Below, in pieces: positions 56,345 through 64,000 of a DNA stretch of 64,000 nucleotides. Both the position numbers and the translations under genes were made by a program. A model generated the notes under the pieces. The model was not told where the DNA came from, ran no database searches, and was given only the letters and a program-made list of their open reading frames with translations. This DNA is from Paralithodes platypus (Eukaryota > Arthropoda > Malacostraca > Decapoda > Lithodidae), in contig CM064545.1 in the NCBI GenBank assembly GCA_032716605.1, positions 9,605,564 to 9,669,563 of the forward strand, read 5' to 3'. Each line of letters starts with the position of its first letter. Positions within the stretch are counted from its first letter, which is position 1.

Positions 56345-57475
56345 AATGTTAAGGTTTCAGAGGTTGGGTTGCTAAGAGTTGCTCTATGAGCTCTGTGCAT
56401 CCTGTCTAAAAGAATGGAGATGTTGCCCAAATTTTCATCAAACCAGTCTTGATGATTTTTTGATTTTATACCAATTGAATCCTTTGCTGCTTCATAAATT
56501 AAATTCACTACGTGAAGCCCAGATTTCATCTAGTGGAATTGTCAAGTTGCTAATGAGATCTTCATTACTTAGCTTCTCAGATAAAACTCTGCGGAAGCTT
56601 TTACAAAAGTCATGTTTTTTAAGTTTAGCAACGTTTATTCTTTTCCTATTTGTATTTAGACGTCGTACAGGTGGTCGTATTGTCAGTTTAAGGATAGATC
56701 TTACTAATCAGTGATCTGTCCAGCACTCCGCTCCTCTCATTGCTCGTGTGTGAAGGACACCACTTCCATCACTTCTTCTTACAATTATATAGTCTAACAG
56801 GTGCCAATGTTTTGAGCGTGGGTGCATCCAAGATGTTATATACTTGTCTTTCTGTTGAAAAAGGGTGTTGGTAATAGTAAGGTTATGTTGAGCACACTAT
56901 GTGAGGAGCCGAAGGCTATTGGAGTTCATGTGTCCTATTCCATATTTACCAATTATACCTTCCCATGTCTCATATTTTCTTCCACCTCTTGCATTGAAGT
57001 CACCTAAAAGTAGCATTGCATCATGCCTATGCATTCTGCTGAGGGCCTCGTCTAGTGCCTGATAAAATTGATCTTTGTCGTCCTCTGTAGCAGCCAGGGT
57101 AGGGGCATATGCACTGATGATGGTGACATATCTGTTTTTCACAAGGGGTATTCTGAGTGTCAACAGTCTTTCACTGATTCCAACTGGCGCTTCTGGGATT
57201 TTTCTTAAGGTGTCATTGTTGATGGCAAAACCCACACCATGCATGTGTCGGCCTCCTTGAGGGTAGCCTCTCCAGTAAAAGGTGTATCCACACCCGTTTC
57301 ACACAGCGATCCTTCTCCCAGGAAACGGGTTTCACTGAGCAGCAATATCAATCTTATACCGTTGAAGCTCTGCTGCAACTAGGGCTGTTCTACACTGGGG
57401 ACTGTCAGGTTGGGTGTTTCTGTCCAGTAGGGTTCTCACATTCCACGTTCTGAGTTTAAGTGGATTTTGTTTCTT
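56345..57475 (-). pseudogene. LINE-B: APE endonuclease domain
   Basis: On the minus strand: RTWNVRTLLDRNTQPDS near 57450, TLVAAELQRYKIDIAA-like block, GGRHMHGVGFAI, ISAYAPTL, LLLGDFNARGG (metal-binding GDFNA, near 57000), a LLDYIIVRR block near 56790 and a TDH-like site near 56720. Stops and shifts interrupt it. It is the N-terminal portion of LINE-B, separated from the RT by LINE-A copy 2. Confidence 0.85.
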
Positions 57476-57880
57476 TCTATTGTTACGACCGCATATGGGA
57501 TGGCTCAGTAGGTGCGGTGTCCTACTCAGCTTGTGTGGAGCGGATGATTTTTAGGCCACCTTTTCTAGGCCCTTCCCTATTCAGGGTGAGCAGCACGGAT
57601 CCTGAAAAGGACTGCTCAGACACACAGGGGTCTGCCGAAGACGACTGCCACTCCAGCCTCAGCCATCGGCGACCATAAATAGCCCTGTGTTGCCAACATG
57701 CAGGGGTCGAGCTAGAAACTTCCAGAACCATCCTGTTCCTGTTCCCGTCACTAGACTCCCCATCGCCACTGGTCTTTGGTTCAGGAAAAGGGAAAAATTG
57801 ACAAAAGCAGGAAGAGAATACCTGCGCATAGAAGAGTTTAGAGTGCCGAGGGAGGTGCGCAGTTCCAACTTCACTATCTC
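57476..57880 (-). other. Probable 5' UTR of LINE-B
   Basis: This non-coding stretch precedes the endonuclease start on the minus strand. A right-hand limit cannot be seen; the SINE head begins at 57881. Confidence 0.45.
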
Positions 57881-57942
57881 TCAGTGGGGTTCGAACCGCC
57901 GACCGTCAGGACGATAGCCGACGCTTTAATCAACTACACCAC
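57881..57942 (-). mobile_element. tRNA-derived SINE head (family 2), minus strand
   Basis: On the minus strand GTGGTGTAGTTGATTAAAGC (A-box region) and CGGTTCGAACC (B-box) have tRNA-like spacing. A nearly identical head lies inverted at 58423-58488. Confidence 0.7.
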
Positions 57943-57963
57943 GGCAGTGGTGTAGTTGATTAA
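57926..57963. repeat. Short palindrome between opposed SINE heads
   Basis: Seventeen-base arms, TTAATCAACTACACCAC and its complement, are separated by GGCA. It arises where two SINE heads meet head to head. Confidence 0.85.
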
Positions 57964-58422
57964 CCCTTGTCTAGCGGGGTTTTTTGGGTTTATTTGGGCA
58001 TATTCAGGCCCTCCTGCATGATAAATCAAGTATCTGCATGAAAAAAAAAATATTTAGCAAAAAACTAGGCGCTAAAAGCTTCAAAATGAAACCAGAACGA
58101 GCTATGTAGCACTCGTGGTTCTCATACAGTGATACCAGTAACATGGGAGTTTAGCGTATAGCGGCATATTTTTCCCAGCTAAGCTCACTACTGGCTACAC
58201 TGCCTGCCTCTCGAGAACACAGGGAACATGAGTTAATGGGCGGCGGTAAGCCCTGGGAATCGGCTGTCTTCCCCGCTGCGCTCCCGGCCATTTGCACTCG
58301 ATTTTAACCCTTTAAAAAGCCTTAATAATGCTCCTAACTTGCTGCAAATTGGAACCGGACTTAAGTCCGACCCCGATCTTTAAGGGTTAAAGCGTCGGCT
58401 ATCGTCCTGACTGTCGGCGGTT
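57947..58422 (+). mobile_element. tRNA-derived SINE head (family 2), split by TTAA element D
   Basis: GTGGTGTAGTTGATTAA is interrupted after the TTAA and resumes TTAAAGCGTCGGCTATCG at 58387. It then ends in CGGCGGTT, where another head begins. Comparison with the neighbouring intact head shows the uninterrupted order. Confidence 0.8.
57964..58386. mobile_element. TTAA miniature element family D (423 bp) inserted in a SINE
   Basis: TTAA flanks both ends (57960-57963 and 58387-58390). The left end is CCCTTGTCTAGCGGGGT and the right end, reversed, CCCTTAAAGATCGGGGTC. The left end also resembles family A (CCCTTATTTAGCGGC). Removing it with one TTAA restores the SINE head seen 36 bases further on. 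A second internal TTAACCCTTTAAAAAGCC near 58303 hints at a compound structure. Confidence 0.88.
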
Positions 58423-58488
58423 GTGGTGTAGTTGATTAAAGCGTCGGCTATCGTCCTGACGGTCGGCGGTTCGAACCCCACTGAGAGA
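58423..58488 (+). mobile_element. tRNA-derived SINE head (family 2), intact
   Basis: It runs from GTGGTGTAGTTGATTAAAGC to GGTTCGAACCCCACTGAG, with A-box- and B-box-like sequences. It directly follows the interrupted head, so the two are in tandem. It lacks a full acceptor stem, so it is not a tRNA gene. Confidence 0.75.
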
Positions 58489-58496
58489 TTAGAAAC

Positions 58497-58540
58497 ATAT
58501 ATATATATATATATATATAAATAGAGAGAGAGAGAGAGAG
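58497..58540. repeat. (TA)n and (GA)n microsatellites
   Basis: A TA run at 58497-58519 followed by a GA run at 58524-58540, downstream of the SINE head. Confidence 0.9.
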
Positions 58541-58921
58541 AAAAAAAAGGTAATGTGGGGGCATGGGAAAGGGAGTATGGTCTAATCCATTGTGGCGGGG
58601 GATGTAGTTTACCTTTAATCTTTGTCATTAAGGTGTCAATAGCTTTCTCAAGACAGAATACCTATTTCTGATATAACTCTCACTTCCTCTTTCGTTCTTG
58701 TATTATGTATATTGCACATTCGTTTTTTGTAGCTGTTTGTGGTTTATCAGACATAATTCGTTTATCGTTAAGATATAAAAACTTGTTAGGATTAATTAAA
58801 TATATATATGTATACGGCAAGAAATGTAAACAAATTAATTGTTTACTTGGAATCTTCACAACCAATGTTATTGCCGTGGAATAAGTATACATATAGATAC
58901 ATTAGTGAATAGATAAAGACT

Positions 58922-59002
58922 GATATATATATATATATATAATATATATATATATATAACGTAACGTAACACAGTATATATTATATACTGTGTTACGTTA
59001 CG
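58922..59002. repeat. (TA)n tract and perfect palindrome
   Basis: A TA-rich run to 58959 is followed by a palindrome with perfect 21-base arms (58960-58980 and 58982-59002), built on CGTAACGTAACACAG. The one-base centre makes it a near-perfect cruciform candidate. Confidence 0.9.
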
Positions 59003-59058
59003 AGCGGGGTTCGAACCCATAACATAAAGAAACATTCCACTAAACACCACAAAACGAG
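59002..59058 (-). mobile_element. tRNA-derived SINE head (family 3), minus strand
   Basis: On the minus strand TGGTGTTTAGTGG matches the A-box consensus well, and GGGTTCGAACCCC matches the B-box, about 30 bases apart. The palindrome and TA tract lie directly downstream on its strand and may belong to its tail. Confidence 0.65.
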
Positions 59059-59059
59059 G

Positions 59060-60000
59060 ACTTATTATTTAGCCTCACAAAATGCGGAAAATATGACTAT
59101 CAGTTTCAGTCAAGAATAAGTGGTATGTTAAACTTCCACAAAAACTAGCAACTCTCTTTGTAGTCACTAAAACCTTGGTTGGTGAAAAGATGTGGCAAGT
59201 TCATAAAATATCAGTTGATATCAAATGGCTGTTTTAGCCTAAAAAACCCAAAGTTATTCCTTTCTTATCACTCGTTCAGAATTAGTTATCTTTAGTTACT
59301 TTGACTTAAATTTATCCCAACAATCAAAAGAATAATAGGTTAGCATATACAGGTAAAATGTAAAGAGTATGTAAAATATAATTATAATTTATTTAAATGA
59401 TTAATTATACACAAAAGTTACTTCTAGTGAAAATATCAAATTTGAGAAACATTGATGTGAAATAATAAAGAAACTCTTAAGAAAAATAATACATAGTTAT
59501 ATCCAATACCCTCCAAGAGAGTAAGTGAAAGCAATCAATAAACATAGAAAAAATCCTAGGCGATACTTATTCAACTCATGGTGATTCTTTTACAAACGAA
59601 CTCAGGATAGGTCAGCTTAAGATGGTGGTGGAGAATACACTACCTGTGGTTACGGTACTAGCGGCTTATAATTATACCCTTAGCGCACCAGGCTCTGATA
59701 CCAACTTCTCTAACTGTATTAATCTCAACTCATTATATACTTGCTGAATTAAAGTATTACTTTTACCAAGAACTCTATGATATATCTTGTAAACATTACT
59801 TATGATTAGAAAAGCCAAATACATTATTACCTAGTTATAATCAATATCATTCGTACGTCAGGCAACGAAGAAGAGCAAGGGGGTTGGAAGAAAGGGGGGA
59901 GAATGAATAGGGTTACGAGTGTAGGACGATAGGGGGTAGAATGGAATGTGAACGAAAGGGGGGTAGTCTGCACGAAGCCTCCCTCACCTCACTCGTTCCT
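59060..60000. other. Stretch without genes, probably partly LTR of copy C
   Basis: The LTR of copy C should extend leftward into this stretch, but I cannot find its far end. No coding sequence is seen. Confidence 0.35.
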
Positions 60001-60186
60001 GTACACTCGTGAACAAAAATATCTTCCTATATAAAACTAAGTGTCTACAGGTTAAATTAATTATACCGGGCTCATAACATTGCATACGATGTTCAATCAT
60101 AAATAATTAAAGATCGTACCCACCGTAACAAGCACAATACCTCAATTACAACCAGTGACACTTGAATGAAATAGAAATCCCTAACA
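60001..60186 (-). repeat. LTR start (U3 and promoter) of Gmr1-like copy C
   Basis: On the minus strand the purine-rich GTGAGGGAGG is followed by TGTTAGGGATTTC, a plausible LTR start. A TATA box, TTTTATATAGG, lies near 60030-60040. The left limit of the LTR is unknown. Confidence 0.45.
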
Positions 60187-60198
60187 CCTCCCTCACAA
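60187..60198 (-). promoter_or_regulatory. Polypurine tract of Gmr1-like copy C
   Basis: TTGTGAGGGAGG on the minus strand directly precedes the proposed LTR start. Confidence 0.5.
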
Positions 60199-60354
60199 AG
60201 AGATTTATAAGAGAAGCGAAACTAAATCTAAATCCTAATACAATAATATTAAACCTAATACCATTCACCAAACCATAAACCAAAACCAAAATCACATTAA
60301 CAAACTTAAAATTATTGCTGGCAAAATAGCACTAACAACTAAAAAAATTCTCAT

Positions 60355-61104
60355 TCAGTTCCGGGACAACATGTCCGTGATAATATTGTTCTTTCCCTTT
60401 ATGTAGTGAATTTCATGGTTATATGGTTGCAATGCCAAGCACCATCTCATTAACCGCTGATTCGAGTTTTTTATTTTATACAAGAATTTCAGGGGGTTGT
60501 GATCAGTAAACACTTTCACGGGAAAATGTGAACCACTAAGATACACATTAAACTTATCCACTGCAAAGAGCAAGGCAAAACACTCTTTTTCAATAGTGCT
60601 GTAGTGTTTCTGATAAGGTTTGAGTTTACCGGATGCATAGCAAACTGGATGCAAAATCTCAGCATCACTGTACTGTAACAAAACTGCTCCTACACCAACA
60701 TCACTAGCATCCACCTGAATTATGAACGGTTTATGAAACTGAGGAGAATTCAGAATAGATGCATTGACTAATAGGCAACGAATCTTTGTGAATGAAGTTT
60801 GGCATTCTGGGGTCCACACAAATTTTCTCTTGGGACTAATCAAGTCTGTTAGGGGGGCAGAGAGGTCAGCGAAGTTGGGTACGAATCTCCGATAGTACCC
60901 AGCCATACCCAAGAAGCGCATTACTGCCTTGCGGTCCTGGGGAATAGGCAGTGTTGAAATGGCTTCGACTTTGGCAGAAATAGGGCTGACTTCCCCTTCT
61001 CCTACCACGTGACCCAGAAAAATTAGTTTGGCATGGCCGAACTCACTCTTGGCAAGGTTTACAGTGAGTCCCGCCCTGGCCAAGTTGGAGAAGAGACGCT
61101 GTAG
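60355..61104 (-). pseudogene. RT thumb and RNase H, copy C
   Basis: This frame continues the RT ORF after a TAG at 61105-61107. It starts with the RT thumb (AGLTVNLAKSEF, FLGHVVGEGEVSP, RFLGMAGYYRRFVPNF). The Ty3-type RNase H follows, with QVDASDVGVGAVL, TIEKECFALLFAV and VFTDHNPLKFL carrying the D-E-D residues. It ends ...IITDMLSRN, a typical Gypsy RNase H end. In life it degrades the RNA of RNA-DNA hybrids. The frame is open from end to end. Confidence 0.92.
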
Positions 61105-62247
61105 CTAGTGAAGATGATCCTGCCAGGATTCGCTGGAGACCACAATACCGTCGAGGTAGGATTGCACGCCCGAGAGGCCATCTGTCACCCGGTGGATTAG
61201 TCGCTGGAAGGTGGCGGGCGCATTCACCATACCAAAAGGCATGACTGTGTATTGGAATAGCCCGTCCGGGGTGACAAATGCAGACACTCTCTTGGCCCTC
61301 TCCGATAGTTTTATCTGGTAGTAACCCTTCAGCAGGTCAATCTTGGAGATGTACTTAGTTCCTCCCAAACGGTCCAACAGGTCGTCGATCCGTGGTAGAG
61401 GGTAGCAGTCCTGGCGGGTGAGTTGGTTTACCCGGCGATAATCCGTACACATCCTAAATGTGCCATCAGGTTTGTCCACGAGTAGGCATGGAGAGGCCCA
61501 CTCGCTGTCGCTCCGTTCCACCAATCCATGGGCGAGTAGGAAGTCCACTTTCTGTTGAAGTGCCGCACGCTTCTCTGGATTGGCGCGGTAGGGATGTGGT
61601 TTGATGGGAGTGGCCCCCTCCGTCAGGACCACATCATGTTCCAGCAGGGGACACTGCTGGGGAACGTCACCAAACAGCTGTGGAAACTCGGAAAGCAGGT
61701 ACTCCAAGTCTTCACCTTGGTCAGACAACAAGTGATGGAATTTTAAATGGGAGTTAGTCAAGAAGTCAGAGTTTTGTAATTTGTTATCAAGAGGCAACTG
61801 GATGTCATTATGCTCCTTGATCTTTAGATCCTCTAGTTCACCTACAAACTGTGCTACTGATTCAAAGTTTAATACCTTATCTGGATCTCTGCAGTGATAG
61901 GCTTTCAGCAGGTTAACATGTACTAGTCTTTCGGACTTCCTACGATCAGGAGTTTTTAAAACATAATTCACATTACTTGTTTTCTTAAGCACAACATATG
62001 GACCATGGTACTTGCTTTGTAGCGGCTTTTTAGGTATAGGCAGAAAGGCAAGCACTAGATCTCCTGGCTGAAATTCTCTGACAACTGCAGTCTTATCATA
62101 CTGCACTTTCATTTTATCTTGAGATTTCTCTAAATTGTTCATAGCTAGTTCTACTGCAGATCTCAGTCTAGATTTAAATTTATGCACATAAGTGAGAAGA
62201 TGTTTATTAGAGTTAGCATTGATCCAAGTATCTTTTAACACTGTCAA
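61105..62247 (-). pseudogene. Integrase C-terminal tail and reverse transcriptase, copy C
   Basis: The first third holds the GPY/F-like integrase tail (YHGPYVVLKKTSNVNYVLK, HVNLLKAY). A linker follows, then RT: LEHDVVLTEG, PCLLVDKPDGTFRMCTDYR, YPLPRIDDLLDRLGG, SKIDLLKGYYQI, TPDGLFQYTVMPFGMVNAPA. The active-site motif, normally YxDD, reads YLDG near 61140, so the second catalytic Asp is replaced by Gly. A TAG then interrupts the frame before the thumb. The continuous link from integrase tail into RT shows directly that integrase precedes RT. Confidence 0.92.
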
Positions 62248-62260
62248 GGGACCTCTGACC

Positions 62261-63664
62261 TCATGACCAAAAACTAGGGAAAATGGTGAAAATCCTAGAG
62301 AATCTTGTACCCTGCTTCATACAGCATACAACACAAAATGGATAGATACCCTCATCCCAGTCGGCATTGTTCTCTTCACAATATTTAGTGAGCATTGATT
62401 TGAGAGTCTGATGGAACCTTTCTAATGCCCCCTGGGACTGTGGGTGACTGGCAGTGGAATGGTACTGGTGTACTCCCAACTCTTCCATGGTTTGCTTGAA
62501 GAGCTGAGAGGTAAAGTTGCTTCCTAAATCAGACTGTACCACACGGGGTATTCCATACTGGGTGAAAAATGTACTAAGCGCCTTTACTACATTCTTTGAT
62601 GTTATACGCCTCAAGGGGAACACTTCTGGATACCTAGTGCTGGAACACATGACAGTTAACAAGTACTCATTTCCAATACGGGTTCTTGGCAAAGGTCCTA
62701 CACAGTCAATTATGATTTTACTGAATGGTTCATCCGTTACAGGGATGGGATTTAAGGGTGCAGGCTTGATGGGCTGGTTGGGTTTCCCAGCAAGTTGACA
62801 CACATGAAAAGTTTTACAGTAAGACTTCACAGATTGTTTCATCCTCGGCCAAAAGAAATCATTGAGAATTTTGTCATAAGTCTTGTTGACACCCAAATGT
62901 CCACCACTACGGTCATGAGCAATGGAAATGATGTCTACTCTATATTTATGTGGCACAACTACTTGATGCACCTCTTGCCAGGGCTCATCAGCTGGCACAT
63001 TGGGAGGTCTATTCTTGCGCATCAGGGTACCACTACTTAGATAGAAGCATTGAGGATAGTTTCCTATATCTGACTCTTCCACAGCCCTATCAAAATATAT
63101 TGCCAGTTCAGGGTCCTGCTTCTGAGCCTCTTTGAGAGTTTCAGAATCAATGGGAATCTTGCTAATATCCTCTGACTCTACATCAGGAAATAGGGAGGAA
63201 GTGTCTAGGTCAACACTATCAGGATCAACTTTGTCCTTCTTACTGTGGTGACCAGCCCCACTCCTAGTCACTACACATGAGGGAAACAAATTGGGATACT
63301 GACTTTCTAATTGCTTAGTGTTGTTATCAGAGGAGGGAGTAGAGGTAACTATGGGGTCTGGTATCACTTTGCCACCGGCGATATCGTTGCCCATCAAAAA
63401 GTTCACTCCTTCTACAGGTAGGGAATCTTGAATCCCAACAGTAAAGTAACCACTAGCTAAATCAGTGTTTAGATACACCCTAGCCAAAGGAACAACAAGA
63501 CACCCACTGACTCCCTGAATGAGTATACTCTGGCCCAGCAAACAGTCCTCAATACTGGGCACCAATCCTCTTACCAAGAGGCTATGAGAGGCTCCTGTGT
63601 CTCTCAAAACATGAATGGGATAGTCAGTGGAAGCGTCAGTAGAAGAAACTGATCCTGTGGAAAG
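62261..63664 (-). pseudogene. Protease, linker and integrase, copy C
   Basis: The frame opens at the junction and shows the protease active site LRDTGASHSLL near 63605 and VEGVNFLMGNDIAGG. A hydrophilic linker follows. The zinc-binding domain (GHLGVNKT, DFFWPRMKQSVKSYCKTFHVC) and the DDE core follow, with IIIDCVGPLP, QSDLGSNFTSQ and SHPQSQGALERFH carrying the three acids. Near 62320 a frameshift, with a TGA in the continuing frame, separates it from the integrase tail. The first residues read TTG rather than ATG, so there is no natural start; gag sequence once preceded it. Confidence 0.9.
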
Positions 63665-64000
63665 AATTTTTCTGGGTCACGTGGTAGGAGAAGGGGAAGT
63701 CAGCCCTATTTCTGCCAAAGTCGAAGCCATTTCAACACTGCCTATTCCCCAGGACCGCAAGGCAGTAATGCGCTTCTTGGGTATGGCTGGGTACTATCGG
63801 AGATTCGTACCCAACTTCGCTGACCTCTCTGCCCCCCTAACAGACTTGATTAGTCCCAAGAGAAAATTTGTGTGGACCCCAGAATGCCAAACTTCATTCA
63901 CAAAGATTCGTTGCCTATTAGTCAATGCATCTATTCTGAATTCTCCTCAGTTTCATAAACCGTTCATAATTCAGGTGGATGCTAGTGATGTTGGTGTAGG
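63665..64000 (+). mobile_element. Inverted copy of the copy C RT/RNase H segment
   Basis: This plus-strand sequence is the exact reverse complement of about 60690-61025 over its whole 336 bases. It encodes GHVVGEGEVSP, the RFLGMAGYYRRFVPNF block and the start of RNase H (QVDASDVGVG), and it continues beyond the window. The junction with the copy C protease is abrupt. It could be a second element in opposite orientation joined by recombination, or an assembly error. Confidence 0.92.

Larger units (their letters stand above)
60187..63664 (-). mobile_element. Gmr1-like Ty3/Gypsy LTR retrotransposon, copy C
   Basis: On the minus strand the order is protease, linker, zinc-binding domain, DDE integrase, integrase C-terminal tail, RT, RNase H, polypurine tract. 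Integrase ahead of RT is the Gmr1 arrangement. The gag is missing: the protease frame is cut at 63664, where an inverted copy of the element's own RT/RNase H segment begins. Two frame breaks, one stop and a lost RT catalytic residue make it defective. Confidence 0.9.

Noticed and set aside
57482..57880. Possible LTR start TGTTACGACC matching the copy A LTR end
   Set aside because: Only about eleven bases match, and the stretch fits better as the 5' UTR of LINE-B.
58423..58488. tRNA gene
   Set aside because: A-box and B-box are present, but there is no complete acceptor stem and similar heads are repeated nearby, so it is a SINE.

Overview
This window is animal nuclear DNA built almost wholly from transposable elements and their remains. 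I found no intact host gene, no rRNA gene and no convincing tRNA gene. CR1-like and RTE-like LINEs, tRNA-headed SINEs, TTAA-targeting miniature elements and abundant (GA)n, (CA)n and (TA)n tracts fit an arthropod, plausibly a decapod crustacean. That placement is an inference from repeat content, not from a host gene.

Layout. (1) 1-5656: an LTR retrotransposon on the minus strand (Gmr1-like copy A), running off the left edge, with its probable 5' LTR at 4002-5656. (2) 5803-9534: about 46 copies of an 81-bp repeat. (3) 9.7-14.9 kb: a permuted dispersed repeat, two TTAA-flanked miniature elements, a 2.0-kb element with terminal inverted repeats that holds a CR1 tail and a foldback, then a hairpin and microsatellites. 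(4) 14.95-17.0 kb: modules full of AGGTCA motifs. (5) 17.0-24.8 kb: a three-deep nest, in which an RTE-like LINE is split by LINE-A, itself split by a CR1-like LINE. (6) 24.85-33.6 kb: more AGGTCA repeat, a second 480-bp TTAA element, promoter-like blocks and a possible retroelement relic. (7) 33.87-34.75 kb: a 37-bp minisatellite, followed by an inverted pair of SINE heads. (8) 37.6-42.6 kb: an RTE-like LINE on the minus strand abutting an LTR and a heavily deleted Gmr1-like copy B. (9) 43.4-48.2 kb: diverged duplicated blocks, another TTAA element and a gag-protease relic. (10) 50.3-57.9 kb: LINE-B on the minus strand, split by a TTAA element and by a second LINE-A copy. (11) 57.9-59.1 kb: SINE heads, one split by a TTAA element. 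(12) 60.0-64.0 kb: the best-preserved Gmr1-like element (copy C), cut short by an inverted 336-base copy of its own RT/RNase H segment.

How the parts relate. The three minus-strand LTR elements share an unusual gene order, protease-integrase-RT-RNase H, with integrase ahead of RT. This is the hallmark of the Gmr1 branch of Ty3/Gypsy. The nests give a relative history: RTE-like LINE, then LINE-A, then CR1; LINE-B before LINE-A and TTAA element C; SINE before TTAA element D. Every long reading frame carries stops, frameshifts or lost catalytic residues, so nothing here looks able to move on its own. The most unusual items are the 81-bp array that stays open in three frames, the five TTAA elements (two with readable pre-insertion sites), and the perfect inverted duplication at the right edge.
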